The notes under the pieces: generated by a model
Databases searched by the model: none
What the model saw: the letters and a program-made list of their open reading frames with translations, nothing else
What the model was told of the DNA's origin: nothing
Made by a program: the position numbers and the translations under genes
DNA from: a virus
IMG/VR virus record: IMGVR_UViG_3300031957_000328
Span: 1 to 23,392 of that record
Strand: one strand, 5' to 3'
DNA: 23,392 nt
Shown here: positions 21,726 through 23,392 of the stretch, in pieces
Position numbering within the stretch: position 1 is the first letter of the stretch
Layout: each line of letters opens with the position of its first letter

Positions 21726-22210
21726 TGTATGTTGTCTTTAATTAATGTTTTAACGTTTTTATATGTGTTGTATAAAGAATAATAAGATATGTTTGTTTTC
21801 TTTGATAGCTCTGCTATACTCATTCCATCTGAGATGAGGTCAAATACTTTCCTATCATACCAATAGACTTTATCTAATACTGTATGTAGTTCTTTCATCT
21901 TACCCTCAATGTCTTTGTATTCTTTTACTTCTTCCTCTTGTACAAACGTTTCTAGGTACTCTACGTTTACTTTTGTAATCTTCGCTTCTTTTCTGCATAA
22001 ATCTATAAATAAGCTTCTAAGTATTCTATATATATAAAAGTGGTTAATGTCATCTTCATAACTAATATCAATACCTCTGTTGATTAAAGTGTGCATCTTC
22101 AAATACATAGTTTGTACTATATCCTCACAGTATTCGTTTTTACATCCAAAGCTTTTAACGATTCTTACCCAGTCATCGTGTTTATTTGCTATCTTTTCTA
22201 GTGTTGTCAA
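21716..22210 (-). CDS. Sigma-70-like RNA polymerase sigma factor
   Basis: A 164-residue protein of ECF-like size. Region 2: KNEYCEDIVQTMYLKMHTL (24-42), then FYIYRILRSLFIDLCRKEAK (58-77), the part that contacts core polymerase and the -10 element. Region 4 helix-turn-helix: WYDRKVFDLISDGMSIAELS (117-136) and KKTNISYYSLYNTYKNVKT. An acidic linker separates them. The start is TTG at 22210, inside the upstream gene, since no ATG is available before region 2. It could direct host polymerase to phage promoters; the TACGTTAT elements before the morphogenesis genes are the obvious candidates. It could alternatively be a sigma-like transcription regulator without independent sigma activity. Confidence 0.75.
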   Translation of the reverse strand: MTTLEKIANKHDDWVRIVKSFGCKNEYCEDIVQTMYLKMHTLINRGIDISYEDDINHFYIYRILRSLFIDLCRKEAKITKVNVEYLETFVQEEEVKEYKDIEGKMKELHTVLDKVYWYDRKVFDLISDGMSIAELSKKTNISYYSLYNTYKNVKTLIKDNIQWD

Positions 22211-23105
22211 TGGTTAATTGTTTCTTGGTTTTATATTTTATTAAATTGTTTCCACCTATTTCAAAGCCTACGTTGTTTAGTATTGACTTAAACATTATAG
22301 GAGATTCATAGCTTGTTGGTTTATATCCTAGCTCTTGCATTTTTACCTTAGCTACAAAAAGTCTAGTGTACATCCACGAATCAGGACTGTATATATATCT
22401 GTGAATGATGAGGAAATCATCAGCTCTGTTTGCGTTTACTGCTCCACCCTCTGCATCTCCTATACTTGGTGGCATAGGTTGTCCTGCAAAATCGTGATTA
22501 GGTGTGTGTTTGTTTCTTAAACTAGTTGTAACTGCGTGGCAACATATCCAGGTAGCTATGTTATATTTTTTGCAGAAGATTCTAATATCGGTTAAACACT
22601 CGTAAGAATATTCATAGCCGTTAGTATTTCTTAAATCTTTTCTTAGTGAGTTTATAGGATCAATTAAGAACCCATCATAGTCCCAAGCATCTTTGATAGA
22701 ACCTGCTAAGTCTAAGAGTTCTTTATAAGTGTATTGTCTGTTAGTATCTACGAATTTAAAATGTTTATATACAAACTCTTTAGAATCGTTGTAGTCTGTT
22801 TCTTCTATTTTGTTTATTGGTTTGCCTTCTCGCATCTCGATTAGTTTCTTAATCAAAGAATACACTTCGTTCTCACTTGAAAAGACTAACCATTTAATAC
22901 TGTGTTTGATAGAATAAAGCAACATCAAATAAAACGTAAAATGTGTTTTACCTACATTGTTATGTCCTAGTAGGAAATTCATATTTCCTCTTACAAACCT
23001 AAAGTGTGAATCTAATTCTTTGTGTCCTACCTTTAAAGCTTCCTGAACTTTACCTTTCCTAAAGTCCTCTAGTTTTTTAATATGTTGATCGTAATTTATA
23101 AGCAT
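22182..23105 (-). CDS. DnaB/RecA-fold ATPase (replicative helicase-like)
   Basis: A 307-residue protein. The Walker A is LLGHNNVGKTHFTF (45-58), Walker B DGFLIDPINSL (144-154), and a sensor-like IATWICCHAVTT (183-194) before a loop rich in Gly and Asn (GQPMPPSIGDAEGGAVNANRADDF). This is the DnaB C-terminal/gp4-like helicase core without an N-terminal primase or DnaG-interaction domain, so it may be a helicase acting with other phage or host proteins or a recombination ATPase. The ATG at 23105 directly follows a terminator T-tract. Sigma-factor start overlaps its end by 29 nt. Confidence 0.75.
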   Translation of the reverse strand: MLINYDQHIKKLEDFRKGKVQEALKVGHKELDSHFRFVRGNMNFLLGHNNVGKTHFTFYLMLLYSIKHSIKWLVFSSENEVYSLIKKLIEMREGKPINKIEETDYNDSKEFVYKHFKFVDTNRQYTYKELLDLAGSIKDAWDYDGFLIDPINSLRKDLRNTNGYEYSYECLTDIRIFCKKYNIATWICCHAVTTSLRNKHTPNHDFAGQPMPPSIGDAEGGAVNANRADDFLIIHRYIYSPDSWMYTRLFVAKVKMQELGYKPTSYESPIMFKSILNNVGFEIGGNNLIKYKTKKQLTIDNTRKDSK

Positions 23106-23130
23106 AAAAAAAGGGGGTAGTTAGCCCCCT
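23106..23130 (-). terminator. Intrinsic terminator between DUF3127 and helicase genes
   Basis: On the minus strand AGGGGG pairs with CCCCCT around a 7-nt loop and is followed by seven T that abut the ATG of the helicase gene directly. It lies 8 nt beyond the upstream stop. Confidence 0.85.
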
Positions 23131-23138
23131 GTATTAAT

Positions 23139-23392
23139 TTAAAATGGTAAATCGTCCTCTCTGTCTGGAGACTGAGCCGATACTGCTACTTCCTCAACTG
23201 CTTCTTGAACTCGCCATCCTTGAATTGAGTTGAAGTATTTAGCCTCCCCTTGAGGGTTAGTCCACTCTCTACCTTTCAAATTAATCGAAACTTCTACAAA
23301 TGCTCCTAGATTACAAAAGTGTGCATCTAATAAACCACACTTGTCTTGTACAAACTCTGTTAAGATTGTTTGTGGATATTGTTCTGTCGTTT
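23139..23392 (-). CDS. DUF3127-family single-strand-binding-like protein (partial)
   Basis: The last 83 codons and stop of a gene that continues past the right edge. It reads TTEQYPQTILTEFVQDKCGL, then VEVSINLKGREWTNPQGEAK and YFNSIQGWRVQEA, and ends in an acidic DREDDLPF tail. That matches DUF3127 proteins of Bacteroidota and their phages, a probable OB-fold family. The DDLPF end resembles the C-terminal tip of bacterial SSB, which recruits replication partners. A ssDNA-binding role beside the helicase gene is likely but inferred. Confidence 0.8.
   Translation of the reverse strand, partial: TTEQYPQTILTEFVQDKCGLLDAHFCNLGAFVEVSINLKGREWTNPQGEAKYFNSIQGWRVQEAVEEVAVSAQSPDREDDLPF

Noticed and set aside
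1-23392. CRISPR array, tRNA genes, rRNA, insertion sequence, integrase or attachment site
   Set aside because: No regular spaced repeats, cloverleaf-like sequence, transposase or integrase motif seen on either strand by eye. A tRNAscan and repeat search would settle it.

Overview
This window is one strand-coherent stretch of a tailed-phage genome (or prophage). Every supportable gene lies on the minus strand, so transcription runs from high to low coordinates. Several signs point to a Bacteroidota, probably Flavobacteriia-like, host. The DNA is strongly A+T-rich and start sites lack Shine-Dalgarno sequences. One intergenic region has a TTTG-N19-TAnnTT promoter of the Bacteroidota type. The right-edge gene is DUF3127-like, a family I associate with Bacteroidota. 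The short-tape-measure gene set suggests a siphovirus. No host gene, integrase, tRNA, CRISPR array or insertion sequence was seen. Family names come from motif recognition only; no search was run.

Right part (23392 to about 15818), replication and DNA metabolism: a DUF3127 protein with an acidic DDLPF tail, a DnaB/RecA-fold ATPase, a sigma-70-like factor, small proteins and a PD-(D/E)XK-like nuclease. After a terminator comes a run of tiny overlapping genes, a RecE/Cas4-like exonuclease, a T5orf172 (GIY-YIG superfamily) protein, a DnaA domain IV-like protein, a dATP/dGTP diphosphohydrolase-like protein, a short C5-cytosine methyltransferase and a PAPS-reductase-like PP-loop protein. The last two share a QTELF peptide. 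Start and stop codons overlap almost everywhere here (ATGA, TAATG, TTGA), so the block reads as a translationally coupled operon.

Left part (15804 to 1), morphogenesis: terminase small and large subunits, then tail genes (chaperone with a programmed -1 frameshift, tail terminator-like, gp10-like, two large tail proteins, tape measure), then head genes (protease, three paralogous small proteins with a Cys-rich protein between them, scaffold-like protein, major capsid, tail-tube-like protein, portal, connector). Head genes therefore follow tail genes, and portal is far from terminase, unlike the common lambda/HK97 order.

Two features stand out. First, the octamer TACGTTAT (CACGTTAT once) lies exactly 6 nt before the ATG of four morphogenesis genes and also upstream of the terminase genes; I propose it is a late promoter giving leaderless mRNAs, possibly read by the phage sigma factor. 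Second, a T9 slippery run gives access to an 85-codon -1 frame extension of the tail chaperone. Ten small genes of 22-51 codons that conventional length cut-offs would miss are annotated.
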